From assembly GCA_947497145.1 (NCBI GenBank), contig CANMFQ010000004.1, forward strand, positions 194,560-258,559: a stretch of DNA of 64,000 bases, in the 5' to 3' direction. The notes under the pieces were generated by a model. That model made no database searches, was not told where the DNA came from, and saw nothing but the letters and a program-made list of their open reading frames with translations. Each line of letters starts with the position of its first letter. Positions within the stretch are counted from its first letter, which is position 1. The translations under genes were made by a program, and so were the position numbers. Of this stretch, positions 1 to 11,117 are shown in pieces. This DNA comes from an uncultured Flavobacteriaceae bacterium. GTDB taxonomy: Bacteria; Bacteroidota; Bacteroidia; Flavobacteriales; Flavobacteriaceae.

Positions 1-243
1 AGGTATTTTTAATATTGAACTCCTCTTGACTTTTTCTTTTAGCTGCAAATTATGCATTTTGCACCCTAATTTTATCATTTTTGAGTACAGCAGCTATGGC
101 TATGCAACACTAAAATTGGCTTTTTTACTCGTTTTATGCATTGCCACTTCATAATGAGCATAAATCTGGTTTAAAGCAACACCCTTTATAACAACGAAAA
201 GGACTTGCCTCCTACCGTTATTTATCAGTTTTCAGTATACTTC

Positions 244-275
244 AAAAAAAAGCCCCTTTCTTGCGAAAGAGGCTT
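244..275 (-). terminator. Rho-independent terminator downstream of the rpmB-rpmG-DUF4295 operon
   Basis: Hairpin agcccctttc-ttgc-gaaagaggct, followed on the minus strand by a T-run (plus strand aaaaaaaa). Confidence 0.7.
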
Positions 276-296
276 AGACACAACAGTTACTTGTTG

Positions 297-449
297 TTAT
301 TTTTTAGCGATCCACTCGTTTACCATTTCTGGTGGCATAACAGACTCAACGAATGTATATGCACCACTTTTGGGAGACTTAACCATTTTAATAGCTTTTG
401 TCAATCTTTTTGAACTTGTCTGTAAACTTGCTACGGTCTTCTTTGCCAT
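297..449 (-). CDS. DUF4295 family small protein (50 aa), not in the supplied ORF track
   Basis: Manual minus-strand translation: MAKKTVASLQTSSKRLTKAIKMVKSPKSGAYTFVESVMPPEMVNEWIAKK*; sits directly after rpmG, as is typical in Bacteroidota. Confidence 0.9.
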   Translation of the reverse strand: MAKKTVASLQTSSKRLTKAIKMVKSPKSGAYTFVESVMPPEMVNEWIAKK

Positions 450-485
450 AATTAATATACTTTAGCTTTCTGCTAATTGCAGAAA

Positions 486-668
486 TTATTTTATTTCTTT
501 ATGAACAGTCATTCGCTTTAAGATTGGATTAAATTTCTTTATTTCCATTCTCTCGGGAGTGTTCTTTTTATTTTTAGTCGTAATGTACCGTGAAGTACCT
601 GGCTGACCAGATGCTTTATGCTCAGTACATTCTAAAATAACTTGGATTCTATTTCCTTTCTTTGCCAT
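486..668 (-). CDS. rpmG: 50S ribosomal protein L33
   Basis: [48 protein letters not shown] is typical L33. Confidence 0.97.
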   Translation of the reverse strand: MAKKGNRIQVILECTEHKASGQPGTSRYITTKNKKNTPERMEIKKFNPILKRMTVHKEIK

Positions 669-688
669 TGTAATCTAAATTTTCTGGA

Positions 689-925
689 TTATTTCAACTT
701 TCCTTGCGCTTTCGCCTCCTTCATCACAGCCGAAATACCTTTCTTGTTGATTATCTTTAATGCCTTGGCAGAAACTTTTAAAGTTACCCAACGATCTTCT
801 TCAGGAATATAAAAACGCTTTTTAGAAAGATTTACATCAAATCTTCTTCTGGTTTTATTGATAGAGAAAGAAACATTGTTTCCAAACATTGCTCTTTTTC
901 CCGTAATTTCACAAACTTTTGACAT
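689..925 (-). CDS. rpmB: 50S ribosomal protein L28
   Basis: MSKVCEITGKRAMFGNNVSFSINKTRRRFDVNL is typical L28. Confidence 0.97.
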   Translation of the reverse strand: MSKVCEITGKRAMFGNNVSFSINKTRRRFDVNLSKKRFYIPEEDRWVTLKVSAKALKIINKKGISAVMKEAKAQGKLK

Positions 926-990
926 TGCGATGATTTTTTTTAACAGGATGCAAATTTATATCTTTTTTATGGTTCAGACAAAATTCTAGT

Positions 991-2241
991 TCAGAATTTT
1001 AAAATTTCTTTTCGCAGCATTTCAAACGCCTTATTTACAGCCTTTTGCACTACTCGCTCCCTATGATTACCCATCATGAATTTCTCAGAAAAAACACCCT
1101 TTGGCGATGCTACAGCAATATAAACTGTTCCTAGGTCGGCATCAGAATCACCTTTTGAAGGACCTGCATTGCCTGTAGTAGCAACCGCAAAATCTGTTTT
1201 CAATAAAGACTTAACGTTTTCAGCCATGGCTTCAGCTACTTGAGCACTAACTACCGAATGATCAGCAATAACGACCTCAGACACGCCAAGCACCTCTATT
1301 TTAGTTTGCGTAGCATAACTAACAACACCGCCTTTATAATAATTAGAAGCACCTGCTAAAGCCGTAATTTTTTTTGCAATTTCACCTCCGGTACAACTTT
1401 CAGCAGTAGCTAAAGAAAATTGCTTTTCCGTCATTAATTTAGCCACTACTTTCTCTAAGGTTTCATCATCTTCTATACCATAAATAAGATCTCCTATTAA
1501 AGGATATAGTTTTTGTATCTCTTGGTCAACTGCCTTCGCTATCAACTCCTTATCACCACCCTTAGCTGTTAAACGCAAGCGCACCTTTCCTAAATTTGGT
1601 AAGTATGCCAGTTTTATAAAGGATGGTAAATTGGTTTCCCAATGCTGAATTTTTTCGGCTATCGCACTTTCTCCAAGACCATAGGTAACTATGGTTTTAT
1701 GCAAAATATGCGGTCTTTTAAATGCGGTCATTATTCTGGGAATAACTTGATCACGCATCAAATTTTTCATTTCAAAAGGCACTCCAGGAAGCGAAACATA
1801 CACTACCCCTTCTTTTTGAAGCCACATACCTGGGGCTGTGCCATATTGATTATGTAAGGCAGTTGCCTTTGACAACACCAAGGCTTGGTCTCGGTTAACG
1901 TCTGAAATTTTGGTGTTTGTAATATGTTTTGCAAAAAGATTTTCAACATGCGCTAAAACTTTCTCATCACGCACTAAAGTATCATTAAAATACTCACAAA
2001 AAGTATGTTTGGTAATATCGTCTTTTGTTGGCCCTAAGCCGCCTGTCACAATTACGATTTGAGCTCTGGTTTTTGCGGCTGCAAGCGCTTCTAAAATATG
2101 CAATCGATCATCTTGTACCGAAGTAATTTGATATACTGAAACGCCAATTTTATTGAGTTCTTTGGCTATAAAAACCGAATTTGTATCTACAATTTGGCCG
2201 ATGAGAATTTCATCGCCAATAGTGATAATTTCTGCAAACAT
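991..2241 (-). CDS. cinA: CinA-family competence/damage-inducible protein (NMN deamidase)
   Basis: N-terminal MoaB-like domain ([19 protein letters not shown]) and C-terminal CinA domain ([16 protein letters not shown]). Confidence 0.93.
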   Translation of the reverse strand: MFAEIITIGDEILIGQIVDTNSVFIAKELNKIGVSVYQITSVQDDRLHILEALAAAKTRAQIVIVTGGLGPTKDDITKHTFCEYFNDTLVRDEKVLAHVENLFAKHITNTKISDVNRDQALVLSKATALHNQYGTAPGMWLQKEGVVYVSLPGVPFEMKNLMRDQVIPRIMTAFKRPHILHKTIVTYGLGESAIAEKIQHWETNLPSFIKLAYLPNLGKVRLRLTAKGGDKELIAKAVDQEIQKLYPLIGDLIYGIEDDETLEKVVAKLMTEKQFSLATAESCTGGEIAKKITALAGASNYYKGGVVSYATQTKIEVLGVSEVVIADHSVVSAQVAEAMAENVKSLLKTDFAVATTGNAGPSKGDSDADLGTVYIAVASPKGVFSEKFMMGNHRERVVQKAVNKAFEMLRKEILKF

Positions 2242-2255
2242 AGATGCTTATAAAA

Positions 2256-2594
2256 TTAGAGCTTGAAATCATTTTTAAGCTCACCAACTACTTGAATAAT
2301 ATCGGTTTTCAATACCGGAAACACCTTTTCTATTTCCGCCATATTAGCTCGATTTTTACCCAAAGTTTCGATTTCTAAAGCAGCTGCTCGTGTTTGTTCC
2401 ATTCCCAAAAGATCTACATTTGGCTTAATTTTATGTGCCAATTGATATACTTGCTCGTAATTATTAGCCACCAAAGCCTGTTCTAAGCCTTCCAAATCTT
2501 GTGGAACTTCTTCTAAAAAAACAGAAATTACAGAGGTAATGAAATCTTCATCGCCTTCAGCCATTTCATTAATTTTATCTAAACTATATATCAT
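2256..2594 (-). CDS. Hpt (histidine phosphotransfer) domain protein
   Basis: 112 aa; LAHKIKPNVDLLGM matches the Hpt active-site helix (AHKLK). Confidence 0.75.
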   Translation of the reverse strand: MIYSLDKINEMAEGDEDFITSVISVFLEEVPQDLEGLEQALVANNYEQVYQLAHKIKPNVDLLGMEQTRAAALEIETLGKNRANMAEIEKVFPVLKTDIIQVVGELKNDFKL

Positions 2595-3206
2595 TTATTT
2601 AATTTTAACAGTAAATATTGTTTGCCCCTCTAAGACACCTGTAAGATAGTCATTTGCTACAATTCTACCAACACCTGAAGGCGTTCCTGTAAAAATAATA
2701 TCACCTTTTTTTAATGTAAAAAACATAGAAATGTAAGAAATTAACTCGTCAATACGCCATAACATAAGACTTGTATTACTTTTTTGCACTTCTTTTCCGT
2801 TTTTAATGAGAGAAAAATTTAATTCATTTAAATCCTTAAAATTTGATTTATGCACCCAATTTCCAACAACAGCAGCGCCATCAAAACCCTTAGCTTTTTC
2901 CCATGGGAGTCCTTTTTCTTTTAACTTGGCTTGCAAATCACGTGCCGTAAAATCAATTCCTAAGCCTATTTCATCATAGTAATTATGGGCAAATTGCTCA
3001 TTAATATGTTTACCCACTTTTTTAATCTTCACCAAAACCTCTACTTCATAATGCACATCATTTGAGAATTCTGGTATATAAAAATCTTGTTCCTTAGGAA
3101 GTATTGCCGAATCAGGCTTTATAAAAACCACTGGTTCTTCAGGGCGTTCATTTGCCAATTCTTCTATATGCGCCGTATAATTACGACCTATACAAATGAG
3201 TTTCAT
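2595..3206 (-). CDS. Fumarylacetoacetate hydrolase family protein
   Basis: MKLICIGRNYTAHIEEL...EEPVVFIKPDSA...GDIIFTGTPSGVG is characteristic of the FAH family. Confidence 0.92.
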   Translation of the reverse strand: MKLICIGRNYTAHIEELANERPEEPVVFIKPDSAILPKEQDFYIPEFSNDVHYEVEVLVKIKKVGKHINEQFAHNYYDEIGLGIDFTARDLQAKLKEKGLPWEKAKGFDGAAVVGNWVHKSNFKDLNELNFSLIKNGKEVQKSNTSLMLWRIDELISYISMFFTLKKGDIIFTGTPSGVGRIVANDYLTGVLEGQTIFTVKIK

Positions 3207-3297
3207 ATGTATATTTTTTTATTTATTTCAGTATTTTCAAGCCTTTTACGCAAAAACCTCTTGCAACGACTCTATTTTAAAGTGGCAGAAATATAAA

Positions 3298-4074
3298 CTA
3301 ACGCTGCTTCGTATTTAATTTATTAAGTTTTATTTGCGTCAGCACTTTTTTCGTGTATAATGGAAAATCAGCATTCAGAATCCAACTAAAATAACCAGGT
3401 TCTTTTTCAAGTACATCATTAACCTTTTTTCCTTTATGCTTTCCAAAAGCAAACATTTCTTCATCATCTTCATCCCAAACAATAAAACCTGCAAAGTCTA
3501 CCGTACGTTTGTGCGACGAAAATTCAGCTAATTTTTTGACGTCATTTTCCAATTCGGGATAACGATCTAATTGAGACAAAAGAACCTCATAGGTGGCATT
3601 GGTATCTGCTTGCGCACTATGTGCATCTTTTAATTCCTTATCACAGTAAAATTTGTAGGCTGCACCGAGTGTACGTTTTTCCATTTTATGAAAAATAGTT
3701 TGCACATCAACAGAAGCCATTTTTTTCATATCAAAATCTACTCCTGCCCGCAACATCTCTTCAGCCAACAAAGGGATATCAAATCGATCAGAATTAAAAC
3801 CACCCAAATCACTATCTTTTATCATCGTGTAAATTTCTTTGGACAATTCTTTAAAAGTAGGTTCATTGGCCACCTGCTGATTAGAAATACCATGAATGGC
3901 CGTAACTTCATCAGGTATAGGCATTTCAGGATTCACCAACCATGTTTTGCTTTCTTTATTGCCATTGGGAAATATCTTTAAAATCGCAATTTCCACAATA
4001 CGATCTTTAGCAACATTGGTACCCGTTGTTTCTAAATCGAAAAAACATATTGGTCTTGTAAGCTTTAATTCCAT
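3298..4074 (-). CDS. DnaQ-like 3'-5' exonuclease
   Basis: ICFFDLETTGTNVAKDRIVEIAI (ExoI DEDD motif) and AHSAQADTNATYEVL (ExoIII). Confidence 0.9.
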   Translation of the reverse strand: MELKLTRPICFFDLETTGTNVAKDRIVEIAILKIFPNGNKESKTWLVNPEMPIPDEVTAIHGISNQQVANEPTFKELSKEIYTMIKDSDLGGFNSDRFDIPLLAEEMLRAGVDFDMKKMASVDVQTIFHKMEKRTLGAAYKFYCDKELKDAHSAQADTNATYEVLLSQLDRYPELENDVKKLAEFSSHKRTVDFAGFIVWDEDDEEMFAFGKHKGKKVNDVLEKEPGYFSWILNADFPLYTKKVLTQIKLNKLNTKQR

Positions 4075-4207
4075 CTTTCTTGTCGTTGTTTAGGCAAATA
4101 TAATTAGAAGGATGGCAATTTCTTTTTATAATTTAGCTTTATTGTTGCGATGCTTCAAAAAACATCAATTTCATGACAAAAATCTATCACCTCAACTACA
4201 TATTCTT

Positions 4208-5023
4208 ATGAATCGTTTTTATCTTTCAATCTTGTTAATACTATTCTCTTGTAACCAACAACACACCACAACGCTTCATTACAGCACAAAGTCAGCGAAA
4301 GCACTTCATCTATATAACAAAGGCTGGGAACAAATTATGGACGAAGGTCGCTACGCCGCTGCCGAAGATTCGTATCGTAAAGCCCTTGAATACGACCCCA
4401 ATTTTTTAATCGGCAAAAGTGTTTTAGCCAGATTAACGCTAAATTTAGAAGAGCGCTTAGCTCTTTTTAAAGCACTAGAAAATGAAGCTTCAGAAATTCA
4501 TGGCGATGAAAAGCGTATTCTTGAAGTCTATACTGCTTTTACAAACTACACCAATCTACGCGATATGGGTAGCCAAAATGCAGGCGATGTTTTACAAAAC
4601 GCATTACAACTAGGCGAAGAAAACCTACGAAAAATAACCCATAAATATCCTGAAGAAATTTACCTAAAAGCAGAATATATTGAAATGCTACATGCCTTAC
4701 ATGGACCAGAAAAAGCGCTCGACTCTTTAGATGTATTAACTACGGCAACCCAAAAAGAAAATCCATTTCTTTTGGGCTATTTTGCAACTATGAAAGCCGA
4801 ATTGGGAGATTACAAAAGTGCCTTGGCAGCAGCCTATCGGTTAAAAGAAAAAACAGTAGATACAACAATTCCAAAACCCTATGTGGTTTTAGCCGATGTA
4901 TATTTCAAAATGAACCAATTAGACAGTGCCAAAAGCAATGTCGACAAAGCATATGGTTTAGACCCAAGAAATTTAGATGCCAGTAGATTGAAGCAGAAAA
5001 TAGCTAAAAAGACTGCACAATAA
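4208..5023 (+). CDS. Tetratricopeptide-repeat lipoprotein
   Basis: Start chosen at MNRFYLSILLILFSCNQQH (lipobox-like LFSC); TPR-like helices and C-terminal NVDKAYGLDPRNLDA. Confidence 0.7.
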   Translation: MNRFYLSILLILFSCNQQHTTTLHYSTKSAKALHLYNKGWEQIMDEGRYAAAEDSYRKALEYDPNFLIGKSVLARLTLNLEERLALFKALENEASEIHGDEKRILEVYTAFTNYTNLRDMGSQNAGDVLQNALQLGEENLRKITHKYPEEIYLKAEYIEMLHALHGPEKALDSLDVLTTATQKENPFLLGYFATMKAELGDYKSALAAAYRLKEKTVDTTIPKPYVVLADVYFKMNQLDSAKSNVDKAYGLDPRNLDASRLKQKIAKKTAQ

Positions 5024-5075
5024 AAAAGTACTTTTGGAGTATTAGGTATTTAAAAATGGTAAAAACACACTCTTA

Positions 5076-6350
5076 TTACAACCTAGTATTAATGATACTG
5101 TTAAAAGCAGAGCCAAACGTATAACTTAGGCCAACACTAAAACTCACCTCAAAATCGGTAGCGATTTGTTTTTGTTGCAATAGCACATCTTCAATAGAAG
5201 CAGTTCCACTAGGCAGATTTATCTGGTCACCTATAAGCTCCATTTTTCCTGAAAACTTTGCTGCAAGCCCTTTAAAAACACGTACTGAAACACTACTAAA
5301 AAACTGCGCTCTATTCTTTTGAAAATCACTTAAAAATGTAGACGCTCTTAAACGCGAATACAAATTACCCCACGGCTGCCTAAAACGCACTTGTACATCT
5401 AAAGAATGATTAAAAATACCTTCAGTCATTTTTCCAAAAATGGTAGGTTCAATATAATCATTATGAAAGTATCCTATTTTATAGGCAAAAACAATTTCGC
5501 GGCGCAACACCTCATGATAAGGAAAGATATTATATTCAAGTGCTGGCGTAAAATAGTATTTAAAGTCTAAATTGGTAAAGGTATCATGTCTTGCGCCTCC
5601 AAAAATACCTGTTGACCAATGGTCTGAAATACTTCTGACAATACTTCCATCTCCCGAATACCTGAAACGCTTACTTATAAAGGTCTCATCATCTCTTAAA
5701 AACTCGCTAGTCGCCTGACTCAATACAACATCGGTACGGATGCGTATTTTTTCGGTCACCCTATCACTTTCAAAACCTACCTTATATTCAAATTCTTTAC
5801 GGCTAGATTCTTTTTTCAACTTTGCTTGACCAAACACCTCAAAAATCCAATTATTCCAAGGGTCATCAAAATCAATATCTTGTTTTTCTGCCAATCCGGC
5901 GCTTGTAATACGATACCTAATATTATCAGCTAAATCTGAAGCCATTACGTAGGGCAATAAACCAGATTTAATAGCCCTCACGAGCCCTTTTCGAATATTA
6001 TCAGTTGACATATTCGCATTGGTATCGTAAGAACGTTTCTCATTAATATCGGCATAATCACCCGCCCCCTTAAAATCTAAATTATATATTCTACCCCCAC
6101 CGCCTTTGGCTATATCATAGATGAATAATTGAACGTTTGCTAAACCTTGGTCACGCACATGACTAGCGAATTTAATTTCTTGACGCACAAAATTTTTATC
6201 ACAATTACAGTCAATATATAATTTTATAGCTCCTTTGTCTTCCTCATTGTTTACAGTTTTTTGTGAAACCAATATGAATGAAGATAGAAAAAACAAACAA
6301 AAGAAAAGCGTATGTATTATGCGGTATAACAGTCTTTGAAATGCAAACAT
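5076..6350 (-). CDS. Hypothetical secreted/outer-membrane beta-barrel protein
   Basis: Signal-like N-terminus, repeated amphipathic strands, C-terminal FSVGLSYTFGSAFNSIINTRL; no confident family. Confidence 0.6.
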   Translation of the reverse strand: MFAFQRLLYRIIHTLFFCLFFLSSFILVSQKTVNNEEDKGAIKLYIDCNCDKNFVRQEIKFASHVRDQGLANVQLFIYDIAKGGGGRIYNLDFKGAGDYADINEKRSYDTNANMSTDNIRKGLVRAIKSGLLPYVMASDLADNIRYRITSAGLAEKQDIDFDDPWNNWIFEVFGQAKLKKESSRKEFEYKVGFESDRVTEKIRIRTDVVLSQATSEFLRDDETFISKRFRYSGDGSIVRSISDHWSTGIFGGARHDTFTNLDFKYYFTPALEYNIFPYHEVLRREIVFAYKIGYFHNDYIEPTIFGKMTEGIFNHSLDVQVRFRQPWGNLYSRLRASTFLSDFQKNRAQFFSSVSVRVFKGLAAKFSGKMELIGDQINLPSGTASIEDVLLQQKQIATDFEVSFSVGLSYTFGSAFNSIINTRL

Positions 6351-6675
6351 TGGTGGTTATATATACCCGTAAATATATACCCATTAAACAAATGTAAATG
6401 TTAGCAAACTGTTAATACCAAAGTTGATAATTTGTCACTTATATTTTTATCAAAACCCCAATTTATTCCGTAAAAATTAAGAAATATACAAATCAAGCTG
6501 TAGTACATGGATTAGAAAAGGTATATAGCCTCACAAAATCATTTCAAAACAAAACGTTGCGTAACTTTTTTAAATTTACCCATAGCGACATCAAACCAAA
6601 AAACATCTTGCTTCACTATGCTTTAAATCACAAAAGGAAATTCATCAATACAAATGGAGTAACGACAAAGTTTGG

Positions 6676-8034
6676 CTACACCTCTCTATTTACGTCCCAA
6701 GCCTCAAGATAATCGGCTATATATTTTGCAAACATACTACCTAAAGCGCCGTTCACAACACGGTGATCGTAACTATGCGATAGATACATTTTGCTGCGAA
6801 TACCAATAAAATCACCTTCACTAGTTTCTATAACCGATGGTATTTTACGAATAGCACCCAATGCCAATATACCTACTTGAGGCTGATTGATAATTGGCGT
6901 ACCAAAAACACTACCAAAAGTACCCACATTGGTTACCGTATAGGTACCGCCTTGAATTTCATCAGGCTTTAATTTATTCTCGCGAGCCCTTTTTGCTAAA
7001 TCATTAACCACTTTTGCCATGCCTACCAAATTCAATTGGTCTGCATTTTTGATTACAGGAACAATTAAATTACCATCAGGAAGGGCAGCAGCCATACCAA
7101 CATTGATATTTTTTTTCTTGATTACCGTATCACCATTTACAGAGATATTCATCAACGGATATTTCTTTAATGCCTTAGCTACAGCTTCCATAAAAATGGG
7201 AGTAAATGTGAGTTTTTCTCCTTCTCTTTTAGCAAAAGCATCCTTTACCTTATTACGCCAATTTACCACATTGGTTACATCAACTTCAATAAAGCTTTGC
7301 ACATGAGCAGATGTTGAAACGCTATCTACCATATGTTTGGCTATCAATTTACCCATACGGGTCATTTGTATAACCTCGTCGCCATCTGCAACCTGAATTT
7401 TTGCTTCTTCATTAGCAATACTATCCGGTTTTACTACTGGTTGCTCAACCACTTGTTTTTTCTCAGCGATAGGAGCTGTTGGCGTTTTCACCTCAGCTAC
7501 AGGAGCTGGCGATTTCTTTTCTCCTTCAATAAAAGCTAATATATCATTTTTGGTAACACGTCCTTCTTTACCTGTACCCGGAATAGTATCTAAAGTAGCC
7601 AACGAAATGCCTTCTTGTTTGGCAATATTTTTGACTAAAGGCGAATAAAATCGTTCGGTGCCTGAATAATCTTGAACAGCCGTCGATGTCATTTCTTTTG
7701 CGATAACAACCGTATCTTCAACCGCAGCAATAGTTTCTTCTGACAAAGTATCTTCTGTCGTAGCTACTAAAGCCTCATCAGCAGTAGCGCCATTCTCAAC
7801 TTCAATAATAGCAACTGTTTGACCAACGCGTATTACATCATCAACATTGAACAGTTTTTCTACTAAAACCCCTGTTACCTCACTAGGCACTTCTGAGTCT
7901 ACTTTATCTGTAGCTATTTCAAAAACAGGCTCATCCATTTCAATGGTATCACCAACCTCTTTTAACCAAGTAGTTAGTGTCGCTTCAGCAACACTCTCTC
8001 CCATTCGCGGTAATTTTAGTTCAAATTTTGACAT
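6676..8034 (-). CDS. 2-oxo acid dehydrogenase E2 (dihydrolipoamide acyltransferase)
   Basis: Lipoyl domain (FEIATDKVDSEVPS), peripheral subunit-binding domain, catalytic SYDHRVVNGALG. Confidence 0.95.
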   Translation of the reverse strand: MSKFELKLPRMGESVAEATLTTWLKEVGDTIEMDEPVFEIATDKVDSEVPSEVTGVLVEKLFNVDDVIRVGQTVAIIEVENGATADEALVATTEDTLSEETIAAVEDTVVIAKEMTSTAVQDYSGTERFYSPLVKNIAKQEGISLATLDTIPGTGKEGRVTKNDILAFIEGEKKSPAPVAEVKTPTAPIAEKKQVVEQPVVKPDSIANEEAKIQVADGDEVIQMTRMGKLIAKHMVDSVSTSAHVQSFIEVDVTNVVNWRNKVKDAFAKREGEKLTFTPIFMEAVAKALKKYPLMNISVNGDTVIKKKNINVGMAAALPDGNLIVPVIKNADQLNLVGMAKVVNDLAKRARENKLKPDEIQGGTYTVTNVGTFGSVFGTPIINQPQVGILALGAIRKIPSVIETSEGDFIGIRSKMYLSHSYDHRVVNGALGSMFAKYIADYLEAWDVNREV

Positions 8035-8126
8035 ATTGTTATTTAAATACTATTTCGTGTGTATTTTTCGCAAAAATACTAAAATTAATATCCAATTTTT
8101 AAATTTAACGCAATATTTAAAGCGCC

Positions 8127-8747
8127 TTAATTTGCTTTAAGCGAGCCTTCAAAAGGAATTCTATTTAAAATACTTCTTCCTAAGGTAATCTCATCTGCAT
8201 ATTCTAACTCATCACCTACCGCAATTCCTCTTGCTATTGTAGAGGTGCTTATGCCCAATCCATCTAATTGTTTATAAATATAAAAATTAGTTGTATCACC
8301 TTCCATAGTTGAGCTTAACGCAAAAATAAGTTCCTTTATTTTCCCTTGCTTCGCTTTATTCACCAATGACATAATAGTTAAGTCCTGTGGCCCTACACCC
8401 TCCATTGGCGATATTTTACCACCCAAAACATGATACAATCCCTTAAATTGCCCCGTGTTTTCTATAGCCATTACGTCTCTTATATCTTCTACCACACAAA
8501 CTACGCTTTCATCCCTTTTAGGGTTGGCACAAATCTCACATAGCTCAGTATCTGAAATGTTATGACAGCTGGAACAGAATTTTATAGTGCTTCTCAGTGT
8601 TTCTAAGGCCTGTGCCAATCGTTGCGTTTGCTCACTAGGTTGTTTTAACAAATGTAAAACCAATCGAAGTGCTGTGCGCTTGCCAATACCTGGCAGTTGC
8701 GACATTTCGTAAACAGCATTTTCTAAGAGTTTTGATGAAAAATCCAT
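8127..8747 (-). CDS. recR: Recombination mediator protein RecR
   Basis: [12 protein letters not shown] HhH, CxxC zinc finger, Toprim [12 protein letters not shown]; start chosen at MDFSSKLLE. Confidence 0.95.
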   Translation of the reverse strand: MDFSSKLLENAVYEMSQLPGIGKRTALRLVLHLLKQPSEQTQRLAQALETLRSTIKFCSSCHNISDTELCEICANPKRDESVVCVVEDIRDVMAIENTGQFKGLYHVLGGKISPMEGVGPQDLTIMSLVNKAKQGKIKELIFALSSTMEGDTTNFYIYKQLDGLGISTSTIARGIAVGDELEYADEITLGRSILNRIPFEGSLKAN

Positions 8748-8805
8748 AAATACAAAGTTACACACTATTTTTACTTTTTGTAATTTGCTTTCAAATCATT
8801 TATTT

Positions 8806-10272
8806 ATGACGCCCACTAATATTTTATTTCTTATTGCTGGTTATTTTGTACTACTGCTTCTAATCTCTTATTTTACAGGCAAAAACGATTCAAACATCGA
8901 TTTTTTTAAGGCAGGCAAAAAGTCGCCTTGGTATTTAGTAGCATTCGGTATGGTAGGGGCTTCTCTTTCGGGAGTCACCTTTATTTCAGTGCCTGGTTGG
9001 GTAAAAGCATCAGAATTTAGCTATATGCAAGTGGTTTTTGGCTATTTTGTAGGGTATCTGATAACTGCCTATGTGCTTTTACCTATATACTACAAACAAA
9101 ATGTAACTTCTATTTACGAGTATTTAGATAGCCGTTTTGGATTTGTCAGTTACAAAGTGGGAGCCATTTCGTTTTTTATATCACGTGTTTTAGGCGCTGC
9201 CTTTCGTTTATTTCTGGTTGCTATTGTGTTGCAACAATTCGTTTTTGATGCGCTTGATATTCCTTTTGAAATAACCGTAATTATTTCTGTATTATTAATT
9301 TGGATATATACTTTTAGAGGTGGAATAAAGACCATTGTATGGACAGACACCCTACAAACTCTTTTTATGTTAATCTCTGTAGGCCTTTCCATCTATTTTA
9401 TTTTAGACAAATTAGATTGGACGTTCACTGAATTTTTAGCTTCCAATGAACTATCACAATATAATCAAGTACTATTTACAGATGATTTTTTCGCTAAAAA
9501 CCACTTCATAAAATCATTTTTGGGTGGTATGTTTGTTACCATTTGCATGACAGGGTTAGACCAAGATATGATGCAAAAAAATCTTACTTGTAGCACCCTT
9601 AAAGACGCCCAAAAAAACATGTTAAGTTTTAGCGTTGTACTGGTTGCTGTTACCTTTGTTTTTATGCTACTAGGCGTATTATTATTCATTTATGCTGATA
9701 AAAATGGTATATCGCTTCCGCTTATGGATGGCAAGGCCAAATCAGACCTGCTTTTTCCTCAGATTGCATTAAACAGTGATTTAGGCTTAGGCGTTGCCAT
9801 TACATTCATGCTCGGACTTATAGCCGCTGCATATAGTAGTGCTGATAGTGCCCTTACTTCCTTGACCACTTCTTTTTGTGTAGATTTTCTTGAAATAGAA
9901 AAAAAACCAGCACCTCAGCAAAAAAAATTACGTAAAATGACCCACATTGGGATGAGCGTATTACTAATTCTGGTAGTAATTGCTTTCAAACACATTTTAG
10001 ACACCAATGTTATCGACGGACTTTTACAAGTGGCCGGATATACTTACGGACCGCTATTAGGCCTATTCACCTTCGGAATTTTCACCAAATACCAAGTAAA
10101 AGACCACTTTGTGTGGCTAGTTGCCATTATACCTGTAATTCTTGTTTATACCTTAGGAAAAATACCTCCAGAAAATTTAGGAGGATACAATTTTGGCTAT
10201 GAACTTTTACCACTCAATGGACTACTAACTTTCTTGGGGTTATGGCTCATTAGAGAGAAAAAAAGCGCTTAA
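8806..10272 (+). CDS. Sodium:solute symporter family protein
   Basis: Multi-TM SSS-family signature ([49 protein letters not shown]); start chosen at MTPTNILFL. Confidence 0.9.
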   Translation: MTPTNILFLIAGYFVLLLLISYFTGKNDSNIDFFKAGKKSPWYLVAFGMVGASLSGVTFISVPGWVKASEFSYMQVVFGYFVGYLITAYVLLPIYYKQNVTSIYEYLDSRFGFVSYKVGAISFFISRVLGAAFRLFLVAIVLQQFVFDALDIPFEITVIISVLLIWIYTFRGGIKTIVWTDTLQTLFMLISVGLSIYFILDKLDWTFTEFLASNELSQYNQVLFTDDFFAKNHFIKSFLGGMFVTICMTGLDQDMMQKNLTCSTLKDAQKNMLSFSVVLVAVTFVFMLLGVLLFIYADKNGISLPLMDGKAKSDLLFPQIALNSDLGLGVAITFMLGLIAAAYSSADSALTSLTTSFCVDFLEIEKKPAPQQKKLRKMTHIGMSVLLILVVIAFKHILDTNVIDGLLQVAGYTYGPLLGLFTFGIFTKYQVKDHFVWLVAIIPVILVYTLGKIPPENLGGYNFGYELLPLNGLLTFLGLWLIREKKSA

Positions 10273-11035
10273 GCGGTATTCTAAAATAGAAAATCTATTA
10301 TATCGTAAAATTGCTTCAAAATAAAATGTACTGTTGGGTTTCTTAATTCAACCATAGCAATCAGGATACTAACATTAAGAAAACTCTTTATGCTACCATG
10401 CTTTTAAATCTCATCATAAAACTCTATTGTACAAAGCGGGTTTAAACACTATTTTTTGAGTAGGCAAAACACCCAAAACATCGATATATGGAATTTAAAT
10501 ATGTTAAATTTATGTAAGTATATTCTTATATTTAACTTATCTTCATAACACTATACTAAAGCAAGTAACCGTATTATCACCAAAAACAAATTATCACCAA
10601 CAATACTGTTTTTAAAGGCTTTACACGACTAAAAAGTTTTAATGACATGTATCAAAAAGAACAATCATTATTTATTTTTACGTAAAATATCAATCCCCAT
10701 AAAAGCCAACATAGTGCAACTGCAACAATGGCTATAGTGTTTATGTAAACAAAAACTTGTAATTTAGTATAATTATGTCCTAAACAGATTCTCTTTTACC
10801 AAAAATTCTAGTATTTATATTACTATCAATAATTTAGGTTAAATTGACCATGGTAAAACGTCATAAAGAAAATGCGGTTTATCGAATACCTATTTAAGAC
10901 AACAAGAATACTGTAATAAATATAGATATATACCGACCATATGACTCAATACAGTTATATACGGAATCTTTAAGTTGTTGACAATGCTATATGTTTATAG
11001 TTAATGGTTAGTGTTTAGTGTAGCTGAATCGACAA

Positions 11036-11070
11036 CAGAAACCCCAATCTTTGATTGGGGTTTTGTTTTT
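11036..11070 (+). terminator. Rho-independent terminator, plus orientation
   Basis: accccaatc-ttt-gattggggt followed by tttgttttt; lies about 770 nt past the nearest plus-strand stop codon. Confidence 0.75.
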
Positions 11071-11117
11071 ATAAGACAAAATAGATTTACGCAAATAAAT
11101 GATGTAAAAACAGCGTT

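Noticed and set aside
205-465. Plus-strand ORF of 86 aa in the track
   Set aside because: Antisense to the DUF4295 gene and terminator, which explain the sequence better.
1642-1857. Plus-strand ORF inside cinA, and many similar antisense ORFs throughout the track
   Set aside because: Fully inside strong opposite-strand CDSs with clear family motifs; no independent support.
10644-10742. 31-codon ORF MTCIKKNNHYLFLRKISIPIKANIVQLQQWL in the long non-coding interval
   Set aside because: Too short, no recognised family and no obvious Shine-Dalgarno or promoter context.
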